Shown: positions 17,715 through 27,187, counted from the first letter of the stretch. The stretch is 64,000 bases of DNA from Streptomyces ortus (GCF_026341275.1 NZ_JAIFZO010000002.1:1190361-1254360), one strand, 5' to 3'. Notes: generated from the letters alone by a model not told the origin. Numbers and translations: made by a program.

Positions 17715-18982
17715 GCGCTGTCGAGCGGCCGGTCGCCGTGCCCTTCGACGCCGCCGGACTGCCCGCGCTGCGACGCCGGACCTCCGCCGTGCTCATCGCG
17801 AGTCAGATCCTCGGCGGGCTCGGTGTGGCCACGGGCATCGCGCTCGCCGTGGTCCTGGCCCAGGAAGTCGCCGGTACGGAGTCGCTCGCCGGGCTCGCGC
17901 CCACCGCGACCGTCACCGGGACGGCGGTGCTGTCGGTGCCGCTGGCCGCCCTGATGACCGCACGCGGTCGCAGGCCGGGGCTCGTGCTGGCCTACCTCAT
18001 CGGCGCGTTGGGGGCCGGGATCGTGGTGACGGGCGCGGTCATGGGCAGCTTCCCGCTGCTGCTGGCCGGCATGGCGGGTTTCGGCGCGGCCTCGTCGGCG
18101 AATCTGCAGGCGCGGTTCGCCGCCGCCGATCTGGCCGAGCCGAAGCGGCGGGCACGGGCCATCTCGAACGTCGTGTGGGCCACGACGATCGGCGCGGTCC
18201 TCGGACCCAACATCGCCGCGCCCGCGGGCCGCAGCGTCTCCGGGCTCGGCATACCGGAGGCGGCGGGCCCCTTCGTGTGGGCGGCCGGGGTGTTCCTCAT
18301 ATCCGCGCTGCTCGTCCTGGTGCTGCTGCGGCCCGATCCGCTGCTCACCGCCCGCGCGCTGGCGCCGGCCGAGGAGCGGTCCCCCGCGGCGCGGTCCATC
18401 AGGGCGGGGGCCGCCGCCGTCCGGGCTTCCCCGCGTGCGCGGCTGGCTCTGGTGACGGTGGCCGTGTCGCACACGGCGATGGTGTCGGTCATGTCGATGA
18501 CTCCGCTGGACCTCGGCCACCACGGGGCGGGCATCGATCTGATCGGGCTGGTCATCAGCGTCCATATCGCGGGGATGTACGCGTTCTCACCCCTGATGGG
18601 GCGGCTGTCCGACCGGTTCGGCCGGCTCTCGGGGATAGGCCTGGCCGTGGCGCTGCTGGCCTGCGCGGCCCTACTCGCGGGCACCGCGGGCGCCGACCAC
18701 CGGCGGACCGCCGCCGGATTGTTCCTGCTGGGCCTCGGCTGGTCCGCCGGTCTCGTCTCCGGCTCCGCGCTGCTGACCGACTCCGTGCCCCAGCCCGCGC
18801 GCGCCGCCGCGCAGGGACTCTCCGACCTGACCATGAACGCCTCGGCGGGGCTCGGCGGGGCCGCCGCCGGTCTCGTCGTGGCCCAGGCGAGCTACGGCTG
18901 GCTGAACGCCGTCGCCGCCTGCCTGCTGCTGCCGCTCGGCGCGCTGGCGCTGTTCACCCGGCGCAGGGGGCTCCGCTCGTGA
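17711..18982 (+). CDS. MFS transporter
   Basis: 423 residues from a GTG at 17711, with ~12 membrane helices. Features: ALMTARGRRPGLVLAYLIGA between helices 2 and 3, GLSDLTMNASAGLGGAAAG late. A mid-domain FSPLMGRLSDRFGRLSG loop is the 8-9 counterpart. A drug-efflux type is likely; the substrate is unknown. No clear ribosome site precedes the GTG, but the overlapping small frame (GTGA) could supply coupling. Some annotators would extend to 17570, which reads through non-homologous sequence. Confidence 0.85.
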   Translation: MSAVERPVAVPFDAAGLPALRRRTSAVLIASQILGGLGVATGIALAVVLAQEVAGTESLAGLAPTATVTGTAVLSVPLAALMTARGRRPGLVLAYLIGALGAGIVVTGAVMGSFPLLLAGMAGFGAASSANLQARFAAADLAEPKRRARAISNVVWATTIGAVLGPNIAAPAGRSVSGLGIPEAAGPFVWAAGVFLISALLVLVLLRPDPLLTARALAPAEERSPAARSIRAGAAAVRASPRARLALVTVAVSHTAMVSVMSMTPLDLGHHGAGIDLIGLVISVHIAGMYAFSPLMGRLSDRFGRLSGIGLAVALLACAALLAGTAGADHRRTAAGLFLLGLGWSAGLVSGSALLTDSVPQPARAAAQGLSDLTMNASAGLGGAAAGLVVAQASYGWLNAVAACLLLPLGALALFTRRRGLRS

Positions 18983-19099
18983 TGTGCCCGACGGGGCCCG
19001 CGCGAAGGCTGGCCGGAACGGTTCGCCGGTAGCAGACTCCGCCGTGCGCACAGCCACTGGCAGGGGAAGGCACGGGGGCTGAAGGGACGGCGATCACGT

Positions 19100-20326
19100 A
19101 TGAGCGGGAACAGGGCAGTCGCGTACCTCAAGCCGGGCGCGGTGGAAGTCAGGACCATCGACTACCCCACGCTGGAACTGCGGGACGGACCGGGTGTGGC
19201 CTCCGCGAACATAGGCCGCACGTGTCGGCACGGAGTCATCCTGAAAGTACTCGCCAGCAACATCTGCGGCAGCGACCAGCACATGGTGCGCGGCCGTACG
19301 ACCGCGCCCGAAGGGCTCGTCCTCGGGCACGAGATCACCGGAGAGGTGGTCGAGCGGGGCCCCGATGTCGAGTTCCTCGATGCCGGGGACATCGTCTCGG
19401 TGCCCTTCAACATCGCCTGCGGGCGCTGCCGCAACTGCAAGGAGCGCAAGACCGGCATCTGTCTGAACGTCAACCCGGCCCGTCCCGGGGCAGCGTACGG
19501 CTACGTCGACATGGGCGGCTGGGTCGGCGGCCAGGCGGAGTACGCGATGGTCCCGTACGCGGACTTCAATCTGCTGCGGTTCCCGGACCGGGACCAGGCG
19601 CGCGAGAAGCTGCTCGACCTGACCATGCTGTCGGACATCTTCCCGACGGGCTTCCACGGCGCGGTGAGCGCGGGCGCCGGCGTCGGCTCGACGGTGTACG
19701 TGGCCGGTGCGGGGCCGGTCGGTCTCGCCGCGGCGGCATCGGCGCAGTTGCTCGGCGCCGCGGTCGTCATCGTCGGCGACCTCAACCCCGAACGTCTCGC
19801 GCAGGCGAGGAGTTTCGGCTGCGAGACGGTCGACGTCAGCCAGGGCGACGTGGGCGAGCAGATCGATCAGCTCCTGGGCGAGCCGGAGGTGGACGTGGCC
19901 GTCGACGCGGTCGGCTTCGAGGCGCGGGCCCATGGCCCGGACGCCCCGGAGGCACCCGCCACGGTCCTCAACTCGCTGATGGGCCTCACCCGCGCGGGCG
20001 GCTCGCTGGGCATCCCGGGCCTGTACGTCACGGACGATCCCGGTGGGGTCGACCAGGACGCGCGGACCGGCACGCTCAAGGTGCGGCTCGGTCTGGGGTG
20101 GGCGAAGAGCCACCGCTTCACCACAGGTCAGTGCCCGGTGATGCGGTACCACCGGGGGCTGATGAAGGCGATCCTCCACGAGCGGGTGCACATCGCGAAA
20201 GCCGTCAACGCGACGGTGATCGGTCTGGAGGACGCGCCGCGGGGCTACGCCGAGTTCGACCAGGGCGCCAGCCGCAAATACGTCCTCGACCCGCACGGCG
20301 CGCTGACCGGCGTACGGCCCGTCTGA
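19100..20326 (+). CDS. fdhA: Glutathione-independent formaldehyde dehydrogenase
   Basis: 408 residues, zinc-dependent medium-chain dehydrogenase that oxidises formaldehyde with tightly bound NAD. The catalytic zinc cysteine is in LASNICGSDQHMV with GHEITGEVVE; the structural zinc set is CGRCRNCKERKTGIC; the Rossmann motif is GAGPVGLAAAASA. The AYGYVDMGGWVGGQAEYAMVPYADFNLL stretch is characteristic of this subfamily. It stands alone with its own terminator. Confidence 0.93.
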   Translation: MSGNRAVAYLKPGAVEVRTIDYPTLELRDGPGVASANIGRTCRHGVILKVLASNICGSDQHMVRGRTTAPEGLVLGHEITGEVVERGPDVEFLDAGDIVSVPFNIACGRCRNCKERKTGICLNVNPARPGAAYGYVDMGGWVGGQAEYAMVPYADFNLLRFPDRDQAREKLLDLTMLSDIFPTGFHGAVSAGAGVGSTVYVAGAGPVGLAAAASAQLLGAAVVIVGDLNPERLAQARSFGCETVDVSQGDVGEQIDQLLGEPEVDVAVDAVGFEARAHGPDAPEAPATVLNSLMGLTRAGGSLGIPGLYVTDDPGGVDQDARTGTLKVRLGLGWAKSHRFTTGQCPVMRYHRGLMKAILHERVHIAKAVNATVIGLEDAPRGYAEFDQGASRKYVLDPHGALTGVRPV

Positions 20327-20340
20327 GCGCCGCCGCAAAG

Positions 20341-20375
20341 AAAGGGGTGTCCACGCGCGCGTGGGCACCCCTTTT
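20341..20375 (+). terminator. Rho-independent terminator of fdhA
   Basis: Stem AAAGGGGTGtCCACGC, loop GCGC, return GTGGgCACCCCTTTT: about 15 paired bases with one mismatch and a short T-run, 14 bp after the fdhA stop. Confidence 0.88.
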
Positions 20376-20460
20376 CGCACCTCGGGTGTGCAACGGGGGT
20401 TTGGCCGGGCGCGCCGCCCGCCAGGGATGAGAGGAGAACCGACAGACAGGAGACACGCGC

Positions 20461-21366
20461 GTGCTGATGGTGTCCGAAGAGGTTCGGGAGGCGCTCGCCA
20501 CGGGTCGGCCCGTGGTGGCGCTGGAGTCCACGATCATCGCGCACGGGCTGCCGCGTCCGCGCAATCTCCAGGTGGCGCTGGAGCTGGAGGACGCCGTGCG
20601 CCAGGAGGGAGCCGTCCCGGCGACGATCGCCGTGCTCGACGGGCAGCCCCGTGTGGGCCTGGACAAGGAGCAGGTGGAGCGGATCGCCAACGAGGACGGC
20701 ATCCGCAAGCTGGGCCAGCGCGATCTGCCCCTGGCGATCGCCACCGGGGCCAGCGGAGCGACCACGGTGTCGGCGACGGCGCTGCTGGCCGCGCGGGCCG
20801 GGGTACGGGTGTTCGCCACGGGTGGCCTCGGGGGCGTGCACCGGGAGTGGACACTGACGCAGGACGAGTCCGCCGACCTGGGGCTCCTCGCGCGGACCCG
20901 GATCACCGTGGTGTGCGCGGGAGTGAAGTCGATCCTGGACGTGCCCGCGACACTGCAGCGTCTGGAGACACTGGGCGTCGCGGTCGCCGGATACGGCACG
21001 GACCGCTTTCCCGGCTTCTACCTGTCGGACTCGGGACACCCGGTGGACTGGACGCTGGAATCGCCGGGCGAGGTCGCGGCCGTCATGCGCGCGCAGGACA
21101 CGCTGGACGGGCCCGCGACGGCGTTGATCGTCGCCAACCCCGTGCCCGAGGCGCAGCAGTTGGACCCCGCGCTGCACGCACGCGTGCTCGCCGACGCGCT
21201 GCACGCGTGCGAGGCGGAGGGCGTGAGCGGCCAGGCCGTCACGCCGTTCCTCCTCGACCATCTGGTGCGCCACACCGACGGCGCGTCACTTGAGGCCAAT
21301 CTGGCGGCGGTACGCGGCAACGTACGGCTCGCGGGGCGGATCGCGGCGGCCTGGGCACAGGTGTGA
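20461..21366 (+). CDS. psuG: Pseudouridine-5'-phosphate glycosidase
   Basis: 301 residues. It splits pseudouridine 5'-phosphate into uracil and ribose 5-phosphate. Family signatures: VALESTIIAHGLPRP, ATIAVLDGQPRVGL, TVSATALLAARAGVRVFATG GLGGVHR, VVCAGVKSILD and YGTDRFPGFY. GTG start, AGGAG at -10. It overlaps the next kinase gene by GTGA, so the pair is a translationally coupled pseudouridine degradation operon. Confidence 0.95.
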   Translation: MLMVSEEVREALATGRPVVALESTIIAHGLPRPRNLQVALELEDAVRQEGAVPATIAVLDGQPRVGLDKEQVERIANEDGIRKLGQRDLPLAIATGASGATTVSATALLAARAGVRVFATGGLGGVHREWTLTQDESADLGLLARTRITVVCAGVKSILDVPATLQRLETLGVAVAGYGTDRFPGFYLSDSGHPVDWTLESPGEVAAVMRAQDTLDGPATALIVANPVPEAQQLDPALHARVLADALHACEAEGVSGQAVTPFLLDHLVRHTDGASLEANLAAVRGNVRLAGRIAAAWAQV

Positions 21367-22316
21367 CGGGAGCGAGGGGTGCCGGTGGGGCTCTCCTTGT
21401 CGTCGGTGATGTCATCACCGACGTCGTCGCCCGGCATCGCGGGCCGCTCGCGCCGGGCACCGACACGGCCGCTGCCGTCCGGACCGTGCCGGGCGGTGCG
21501 GGCGCCAACGTCGCGTGCTGGGCGGCCCGTCGGGCAGGTACGGAGGTGCGCTTCCTCGGCCGGGTGGGCGCCGACTCGGCGGCGTGGCACGAGCGGGAGC
21601 TGGTGGCTTCGGGGGTGCGCCCCCTCCTGGTCGTGGACCCGCGGGCGCCCACCGGGACGGTGATCTGCCTGGTGGACGCGGGTGCCTCGGCGGAACGCAC
21701 CTTCCTCACGGACAGCGGTGCTTCCCTGCGTCTGGACGCCGACGACTGGTCGCCCGCGCTGCTCGACGGTGTCGCACGGCTGCACCTGTCGGGTTATCTG
21801 TTCTTCTCCGAGCCGTGCCGTGCTCTGGTGTCGGTGGCGGTGGAGTCGGCACGCGCGCGTGGAGTCCCGGTGAGCGTGGATCCCGCGTCGGCGGGGTTCC
21901 TCGCCGCACTGGGCGTGGACCGTTTCCTCTCACGCGCCGAGGGCGTGGACGTGCTGCTACCGAGCCGGGACGAGGCCCGTCTGCTGACGGGCCTGCCCGA
22001 TACGGCGGACGCGGCGGCCACGTTGAGCCGCCACTTCCCGCTGGTGGTGGTCAAGCAGGGCGACGCCGGCGCCCTCATCGCCCGGGCGGGGGCGGTCCGG
22101 GCCCGGATTCCGGCGGAGGTGGCGCATCCCGTCGACACCACGGGGGCCGGCGACGCCTTCACCGGCGCCTTCCTGGCTGCCCTGCTCGCGGGCGGGCGGC
22201 CGGAGGAGGCCGCCGCCGAGGGGTGCCGGGCCGGAGCCCGGGCGGTGGAACAGGTGGGCGGCAGGCCGGGCACACCGGACGCGAAGGCGCCGACCGCACA
22301 GGAAGCGAAGGCATAG
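21363..22316 (+). CDS. psuK: PfkB-family kinase, probable pseudouridine kinase
   Basis: 317 residues, ribokinase fold: GDVITDVV at the start, the sugar-binding PGGAGANVACWAARRAG and the C-terminal catalytic DTTGAGDAFTGAF with the base aspartate. By fusion of reading frames with psuG it should phosphorylate pseudouridine to the psuG substrate. The assignment of substrate rests on the operon. Confidence 0.88.
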   Translation: MTGARGAGGALLVVGDVITDVVARHRGPLAPGTDTAAAVRTVPGGAGANVACWAARRAGTEVRFLGRVGADSAAWHERELVASGVRPLLVVDPRAPTGTVICLVDAGASAERTFLTDSGASLRLDADDWSPALLDGVARLHLSGYLFFSEPCRALVSVAVESARARGVPVSVDPASAGFLAALGVDRFLSRAEGVDVLLPSRDEARLLTGLPDTADAAATLSRHFPLVVVKQGDAGALIARAGAVRARIPAEVAHPVDTTGAGDAFTGAFLAALLAGGRPEEAAAEGCRAGARAVEQVGGRPGTPDAKAPTAQEAKA

Positions 22317-22353
22317 TCCGGCCGCCACCGCAGGGCGTCCGCTTCCTGCGGCA

Positions 22354-23148
22354 CTACACCTTGCGCCCCCAGGCCGAGATCAGCGGCGCGGTGGCCAGGT
22401 CCAGGCCGCCCGCGGTCACGTTCGCCAGGTGGCGGTCGATGTCCTGATCGGTGGCGAGGCCCGCCGTGACGAGCTGGTCACGGACCTGACCGACCGTCGC
22501 GGCCTCCAGGGCCCCGCAGGCGGGCGAGGTGAGCGGGAAGTACGCGTCCGCCTCCACCTGCCGCAGTCCAGCCTCGCGGAGCAGCCGGGGAAGGCGTCGC
22601 CCGTACGAGAGTTCGGCGCCCCGCTCGGCGAGCACGTCGCGCGTCGCATGGCGCAACCGGTTGGCCAGCTGCTGCTCGGGGCCTCGCTCGTCCGGGCAGG
22701 CCAGCGGCTGCAGGGTGGGATCGGCGTCCTCGACCAGGAGCCGGCCGCCGGGCCGCAGCGCCCGGATCATCGTGCGCAAGGCCCGCTCTCTGTCCGGCAC
22801 ATGAGCGAGAACGAGCCGGGCGTGCACGAGGTCGAAACCCTCCGCGGGCGGCTCGTCGACGCCCACGTCGTTCACGCGCAGCTGGATCGGCGGCCGGACG
22901 GCCAGGGGGGCCCAGGAGACGTCGAGGTCGGTAGCGAGGACCCGGCCGGTGGGCCCGACCCTCTTGGCGAGCCAGGACACCACCGACATGCCGCCCGCTC
23001 CCACCTCCCAGCAGCGCCAGCCGGATCCGATACCGAACCGTTCGATGTGCCGGAACGTCGTGGGGTCGAAGAGAGCGGCGTGGGCGTCGAATCGCTGCCC
23101 CGCCCCGGGCGGGCGGTTGTCGAGGAGGTGTCCGTCGGTTCGCGTCAT
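22354..23148 (-). CDS. SAM-dependent methyltransferase (class I)
   Basis: 264 residues from ATG at 23146-23148 (MTRTDGHLLDNRPPGAGQRF). Motif I is GWRCWEVGAGGMSVVSWLA, the acidic strand end is VLATDLDVSW, then FDLVHARLVLAHVPDRERAL and LRPGGRLLVEDADP. Rossmann-type, cytosolic; substrate unknown. Convergent with psuK. A longer frame to 23454 lacks homology and contains the divergent corA leader region. Confidence 0.87.
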   Translation of the reverse strand: MTRTDGHLLDNRPPGAGQRFDAHAALFDPTTFRHIERFGIGSGWRCWEVGAGGMSVVSWLAKRVGPTGRVLATDLDVSWAPLAVRPPIQLRVNDVGVDEPPAEGFDLVHARLVLAHVPDRERALRTMIRALRPGGRLLVEDADPTLQPLACPDERGPEQQLANRLRHATRDVLAERGAELSYGRRLPRLLREAGLRQVEADAYFPLTSPACGALEAATVGQVRDQLVTAGLATDQDIDRHLANVTAGGLDLATAPLISAWGRKV

Positions 23149-23346
23149 GCCTAGATCATCCCATTTGTCATGCTTTTCCTGGAGGGTCGACGCTCCCGAC
23201 GCGGGCGCGTCGCACGGGAGAAATCCCTGCCACCGGAGCGGAATATTCCGTTCCCACAGGCCTGACCGGCCGTCGAAACATCCTGGCAGACTGGCCGAGG
23301 CAAGGCGCAGAGTGCGGCGCGAGGAGATCCACGCAAGGAGATCCAG

Positions 23347-24474
23347 ATGTCCATGGCAGGGAATCTGCGGAGGGTGACGAGCCTGAGCAAGGTCGGCGGC
23401 CTCCGTACCGTGGCACGGCTGACACGACGGCGTACCCGTGTCGATCTGAGCCACCCCGCCCGGTCACCGCTGGGCTCCGCGGTGGTGAACTGCGTGGCGT
23501 ACGAGGAAGGGGCCAGGGTCCCCGCCGGCCGCGATCTGGTCGAGACGGTGGAGCGGGTCCGCAAGGCCGACGGCGGTTTCGTCTGGCTCGGGCTGCACGA
23601 GCCGACCGAGGTGGAGTTCGCGGGCATCGCCGAGCTCTTCGACCTGCATCCGCTGGCGGTCGAGGACGCGGTGGACGCCCACCAGCGCCCGAAGCTGGAG
23701 CGGTACGGCGACACACTGTTCATGGTGTTCAAGACGGTCTGCTACGTCGAACACACCGAACTGACCGCGACCAGCGAGGTGGTGAACACCGGCGAGATCA
23801 TGGTGTTCGTCGGCCGGGACTTCGTGGTGACGGTCCGGCACGGCATGCACGGTTCGCTGGGCCCGCTGCGCGAGGAACTGGAAGCAGACCCACAGCAGCT
23901 CAGCAAGGGTCCGGCCGCCGTACTGCACGCGATCGCGGACCACGTGGTGGACGACTATCTGAATGTCACGGCCTCCGTGCAGGAGGACATCGACGAGGTC
24001 GAGACGGCCGTGTTCGCGGCGGACGGCGCGCGGGCCGACCCCGGCCACATCTACCAACTCAAGCGCGAACTCCTGGAACTGAAGCGGGCAGTGGTCCCGC
24101 TGGGCCGGCCCATCATGGATCTCGCCACACGGCCGATACGGGTGATCGACCCGGAGATCCAGGCCTATTTCCGGGACGTCTCAGACCACCAGCTGCGGGC
24201 CGCCGAGCAGATAGCCGCCTTCGACGAACTGCTCAACTCGATCCTGCAGGCGCACCTCGCCCAGGTGAGCGTGGCGCAGAACGAGGACATGCGGAAGATC
24301 ACGGCCTGGGCCGCGCTGATCGCCGTACCGACGATGGTCTGCGGGGTCTACGGAATGAACTTCGAGCACATGCCCGAGCTGCACTGGAAGTTCGGGTATC
24401 CCCTGGCGGTCGCCGTGATCGCCGTCGCGTGCCTCACCCTCTACCGCGGGTTCAAGCGGAACGGCTGGCTGTGA
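23347..24474 (+). CDS. corA: CorA-family Mg2+/Co2+ transporter
   Basis: 375 residues. The long cytoplasmic domain (residues 1-310) ends in two C-terminal membrane helices with the diagnostic YGMNFEHMPE loop between them. AAGGAG precedes the ATG at 23347. The first ~40 residues are Arg-rich and not part of the CorA fold. CorA works as a homopentameric channel. The 198-bp leader shared with the divergent methyltransferase has no riboswitch I can recognise. Confidence 0.93.
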   Translation: MSMAGNLRRVTSLSKVGGLRTVARLTRRRTRVDLSHPARSPLGSAVVNCVAYEEGARVPAGRDLVETVERVRKADGGFVWLGLHEPTEVEFAGIAELFDLHPLAVEDAVDAHQRPKLERYGDTLFMVFKTVCYVEHTELTATSEVVNTGEIMVFVGRDFVVTVRHGMHGSLGPLREELEADPQQLSKGPAAVLHAIADHVVDDYLNVTASVQEDIDEVETAVFAADGARADPGHIYQLKRELLELKRAVVPLGRPIMDLATRPIRVIDPEIQAYFRDVSDHQLRAAEQIAAFDELLNSILQAHLAQVSVAQNEDMRKITAWAALIAVPTMVCGVYGMNFEHMPELHWKFGYPLAVAVIAVACLTLYRGFKRNGWL

Positions 24475-24547
24475 CGCCGCGTCCGCAGGGCACGAACGCG
24501 GCGACGGGCCGCTGTTCGGAGTGCCCGGTCCCTCAGCGCCCGGTCCC

Positions 24548-24976
24548 TCAGCGTGGGTCGTTCTTCGCGTAGACGCTCTCGGCCCAGCTCGCGAGTTGTC
24601 GGTCCGACAGGTGCGAGGCCAGATCGGCCTCGCTGATCATTCCGACCAGACGCTTGTTCTCGATCACAGGGAGGCGACGGATCCGATGTTCCTGCATCTC
24701 GCCCAGTACGTCGCCGACGTCGGCACTCGCCTCGATCCAGCGCGGGGTGCCCTTGGCCATCTCACCGGCGGTGACGCGCGCCGGGTCGTGGCCCATGGCC
24801 ACACAGCCGATCACGATGTCGCGGTCCGTGAGGATGCCGCAAAGCCGTTCGTTCTCGTCACTGATGGGCAGGGCGCCCACCTTGAGCTCGCGCATCAGCT
24901 GAGCGGCCCGGTCCAGGGTCTCGTGAGCGGGGATCCACTGGACGCCGCGGTGCATGATGTCTCCGGCGGTGGTCAT
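24548..24976 (-). CDS. Tandem CBS-domain protein
   Basis: 142 residues, two CBS motifs (residues ~8-62 and ~72-125): GDIMHRGVQWIPAHETLDRA, VGALPISDENERLCGILTDRDI and IRRLPVIENKRLVGMISEADLA. Such stand-alone pairs bind adenine nucleotides and modulate partners; in Streptomyces they often respond to stress. ATG preceded by GGGAGGTACC. Convergent with corA. Confidence 0.9.
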   Translation of the reverse strand: MTTAGDIMHRGVQWIPAHETLDRAAQLMRELKVGALPISDENERLCGILTDRDIVIGCVAMGHDPARVTAGEMAKGTPRWIEASADVGDVLGEMQEHRIRRLPVIENKRLVGMISEADLASHLSDRQLASWAESVYAKNDPR

Positions 24977-25194
24977 GCGGTACCTCCCGGTGCCGGACGG
25001 CCGGCGCGGCGCGGAGACGCACCGCTGATCCCGGTGCCCTACATTCTCGCCGGGTACGCGGAGATACGCACCCGGACGGCCGCGACTTCGGCCTGACGCT
25101 CCTGCCCCTCCCCATCCCTTCGCGCCGCGGGAGGTTCGGTGCCCAGGAAGTCGGTCGAGCGGGGCTTCGCACCGGGGAACGGACGGCCGTCCGG

Positions 25195-25836
25195 TCAGCC
25201 GTTCCACGCCGGGCGGCGCGGGTCGTCCGCCCGCACCAGCACATCGGCCGTGTCGCCCGGCGCCGTCTCGGTCTCGTACCGCTCGTAAGCGGGGAGCGTC
25301 CAGTGCTCGTCCTGCGGGGTGCGGCGGCGCAGTGCGGCCGGTGACAGACGTACATGGACAGTGAGATCGAAGGGGAACCAATGGTGCAGGAGCAGCGGCC
25401 CGTGCAGCAACAGCATCGCGCCGGGCGGGAGTTGGACGTATGGGGTGCGGGTGGCACGGTCGGTCACGGGGTCCAGGAGGTCGGGCAGGACCCGCCCGTC
25501 ACCGCCGGGTTCCAGGGGGCCGAACACCTCCCGCCACAGGGCGCCGGTGTCGAACCAGCCGTCGTAGTAGGTCTCCACGTCCTGGCGGCCGTATTCGAAC
25601 CGGAGCGACGCGGGCCGCAGATAGCCTTCCGTACCGACGACCAGGGCGGAACGACCGCGTGGGCGCAGGGCCTCGGCGACACGTTCGGCGAGGTCACCGG
25701 GGCGGGCCGCCGGGGCCCCGTCGAAGGCGATGCGCGGCCAGGGGCTGCCGTCAGCCGGCTTCAGTTCGAGCAGACGCTCGGCGATGAGGTCGCCGAGCCG
25801 GTCCCAGGTGATCGCTTCGAGTCGCACACCGCCCAT
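25195..25836 (-). CDS. Uridine-kinase-like protein with a degenerate P-loop
   Basis: 213 residues from MGGVRLEAITWDRLGD. The order of elements matches small Streptomyces uridine-kinase-like proteins: RIAFDGAPAARPGDLAERVA, LRFEYGRQDVETYYDGWFDT and LLLHGPLLLHHWFPFDLTVH. The expected GxxxxGK[ST] reads GAPAARPGD, so nucleotide binding by a standard P-loop is unlikely. The frame stays open far upstream (to 26862), but that sequence is antisense to the neighbouring gene. Confidence 0.7.
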   Translation of the reverse strand: MGGVRLEAITWDRLGDLIAERLLELKPADGSPWPRIAFDGAPAARPGDLAERVAEALRPRGRSALVVGTEGYLRPASLRFEYGRQDVETYYDGWFDTGALWREVFGPLEPGGDGRVLPDLLDPVTDRATRTPYVQLPPGAMLLLHGPLLLHHWFPFDLTVHVRLSPAALRRRTPQDEHWTLPAYERYETETAPGDTADVLVRADDPRRPAWNG

Positions 25837-25986
25837 GATGCCGCGAGGGCACACCCGTACGGCGACCGTGTGCCCGTGCGGAGCTGTCCGACGGCATCGG
25901 GTGGACGTGACGGGCGGTGCTGCGGCGGGAGGAGAAGGGTGCGCGAGTCGGCGTACAGGCGGGTGCCGTTCGGGAAGGAACCGCCT

Positions 25987-26691
25987 ATGGCGATGATGGC
26001 GACTCCCCCGCCCCGCACCGGGCCTCTTGTCGTCCAGCCGTTGAAGCGGCGGCACTGCGGCGAGTGTAGGGGCGGGCCGCTCTCCCTGCTGGTGCTGGAG
26101 GAGGGAGCCCCGCGCTGCCTCGACTGCGCCGACCTGGGCCATCTGGTGTTCCTGGCCCGGGGTGACACGGCGTTGACGCGCAGGTCGCGGGAGGAAAGCG
26201 GGTTGTCGGCGGTAGTGGTGCGGTTCAACCGGCGGCGGAGCCGGTACGAGCGGCAGGGAATGCTGGTCGAGGAGGCGGCGCTCGCACGGGCGGAAGCGCG
26301 ATGCCTGGCGGACGCGGAGGCGAGACGGCGGCGCAGACTGCGCGACGCACGGCGACGGGCTGTCGAGGATGTGCGGTTCACGGACGCGTTCGCGCGGAAC
26401 ATCCTGCGGCTGTTTCCCGGCTGTCCGGACGACCGGGCGTGGGCGATCGCCGCACACGCCTCGGTACGCGGCAGCGGGCGGGTGGGGCGAAGCGCCGCCG
26501 GGCGGGCGCTGTCCGAAGCCGCGGTGGCCTCGGCCGTGCGTGCGGCGGTCCGGCACACGGAGACTCCGTACGACGAGTTGCTGATGAGCGGAGTCGCGCG
26601 TCACGAGGCCCGCCGACGGATCGCCTCCGCGGTCGAGGCGACGCTGGCGACCTGGCGCGAGGGCGGGCCGGCCGGGGGTGGGGAGGGGTGA
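25987..26691 (+). CDS. DUF2293-domain protein
   Basis: 234 residues. The N-terminus has a possible zinc site (RRHCGECRGG ... CLDCADLGH), a charged middle helix (EARRRRRLRDARRRA) and the DUF2293 C-terminus (FARNILRLFPGCPDDRAWAI AAHA ... VAAVRHTETPYDELL). DUF2293 proteins are widespread in actinobacteria and fungi with no known function. GGAAGGAA precedes ATG 25987. It is divergent from the kinase-like gene. Confidence 0.82.
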   Translation: MAMMATPPPRTGPLVVQPLKRRHCGECRGGPLSLLVLEEGAPRCLDCADLGHLVFLARGDTALTRRSREESGLSAVVVRFNRRRSRYERQGMLVEEAALARAEARCLADAEARRRRRLRDARRRAVEDVRFTDAFARNILRLFPGCPDDRAWAIAAHASVRGSGRVGRSAAGRALSEAAVASAVRAAVRHTETPYDELLMSGVARHEARRRIASAVEATLATWREGGPAGGGEG

Positions 26692-26796
26692 GGGGGAGAG
26701 ACCTGAGGGAGGAGACCTGAGGGAGGAGGACGGCGGGTCGAATGCGGGACGAGACGGTTCGTGAGGCGGGAGGCCTGAGACGGCACGCCGGAGGCG

Positions 26797-26852
26797 GAAG
26801 GCCGGAAGCAGAAGGCCGGAAGCAGAAGGCCGGAAGCAGAAGGCCGGAAGCG
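26797..26852. repeat. Four tandem copies of a 14-bp unit
   Basis: GAAGGCCGGAAGCA repeats four times without gaps (last base varies), preceded by looser GAGACCTGAGGGAG copies (26697-26735). It lies in a 495-bp gene-free stretch (26692-27187). Confidence 0.9.
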
Positions 26853-26898
26853 CTGCGCGCACCGGCGACGTGCTCGACGGCGGCGGCCCTGTGTGGCG

Positions 26899-26998
26899 GT
26901 GACATGCGTGGCTGTCGCGTGCATGGACGTGACATGCGTGGCTGTCGCGTGCATGGCCGTGGCGTGCGTGGCCGTGGCGTGCGTGGCCGTGGCGTGGG
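26899..26998. repeat. 15/30-bp tandem repeat array
   Basis: Two exact-but-one 30-bp copies start GTGACATGCGTGGCTGTCGC (26899 and 26929), then 15-bp derivatives GTGGCGTGCGTGGCC at 26959 and 26974 and a partial copy. The 15-bp phase keeps frames open on both strands, producing His/Thr/Ala-rich spurious ORFs. No gene is supported between 26692 and 27187. Confidence 0.9.
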
Positions 26999-27187
26999 TG
27001 AGACGCCCGGACGCCCGGGCAGGGCGTCGAGTTACCCGGCCACGGTGACCCTCACCGGCCGGCATTTCACTTGTGGCGGCAGGGGGCGCCGGGCAGGCTT
27101 TCGAGGTTCGGGGCGGTCCGGCCCTCACGGCTTCGGGAACGGGTGCGCGAGTTGTTGACCATAGGTTCTGCTTACGCGGGGGTTGCC

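Noticed and set aside
23149..23346. Mg2+ riboswitch (M-box) or other riboswitch in the corA leader.
   Set aside because: Hairpins such as CGACGCGGGCGCGTCG are present, but I could not match conserved M-box, ydaO or cobalamin blocks.
26797..26998. CRISPR-like array.
   Set aside because: The copies are directly contiguous with no unique spacers and no cas genes in the window.
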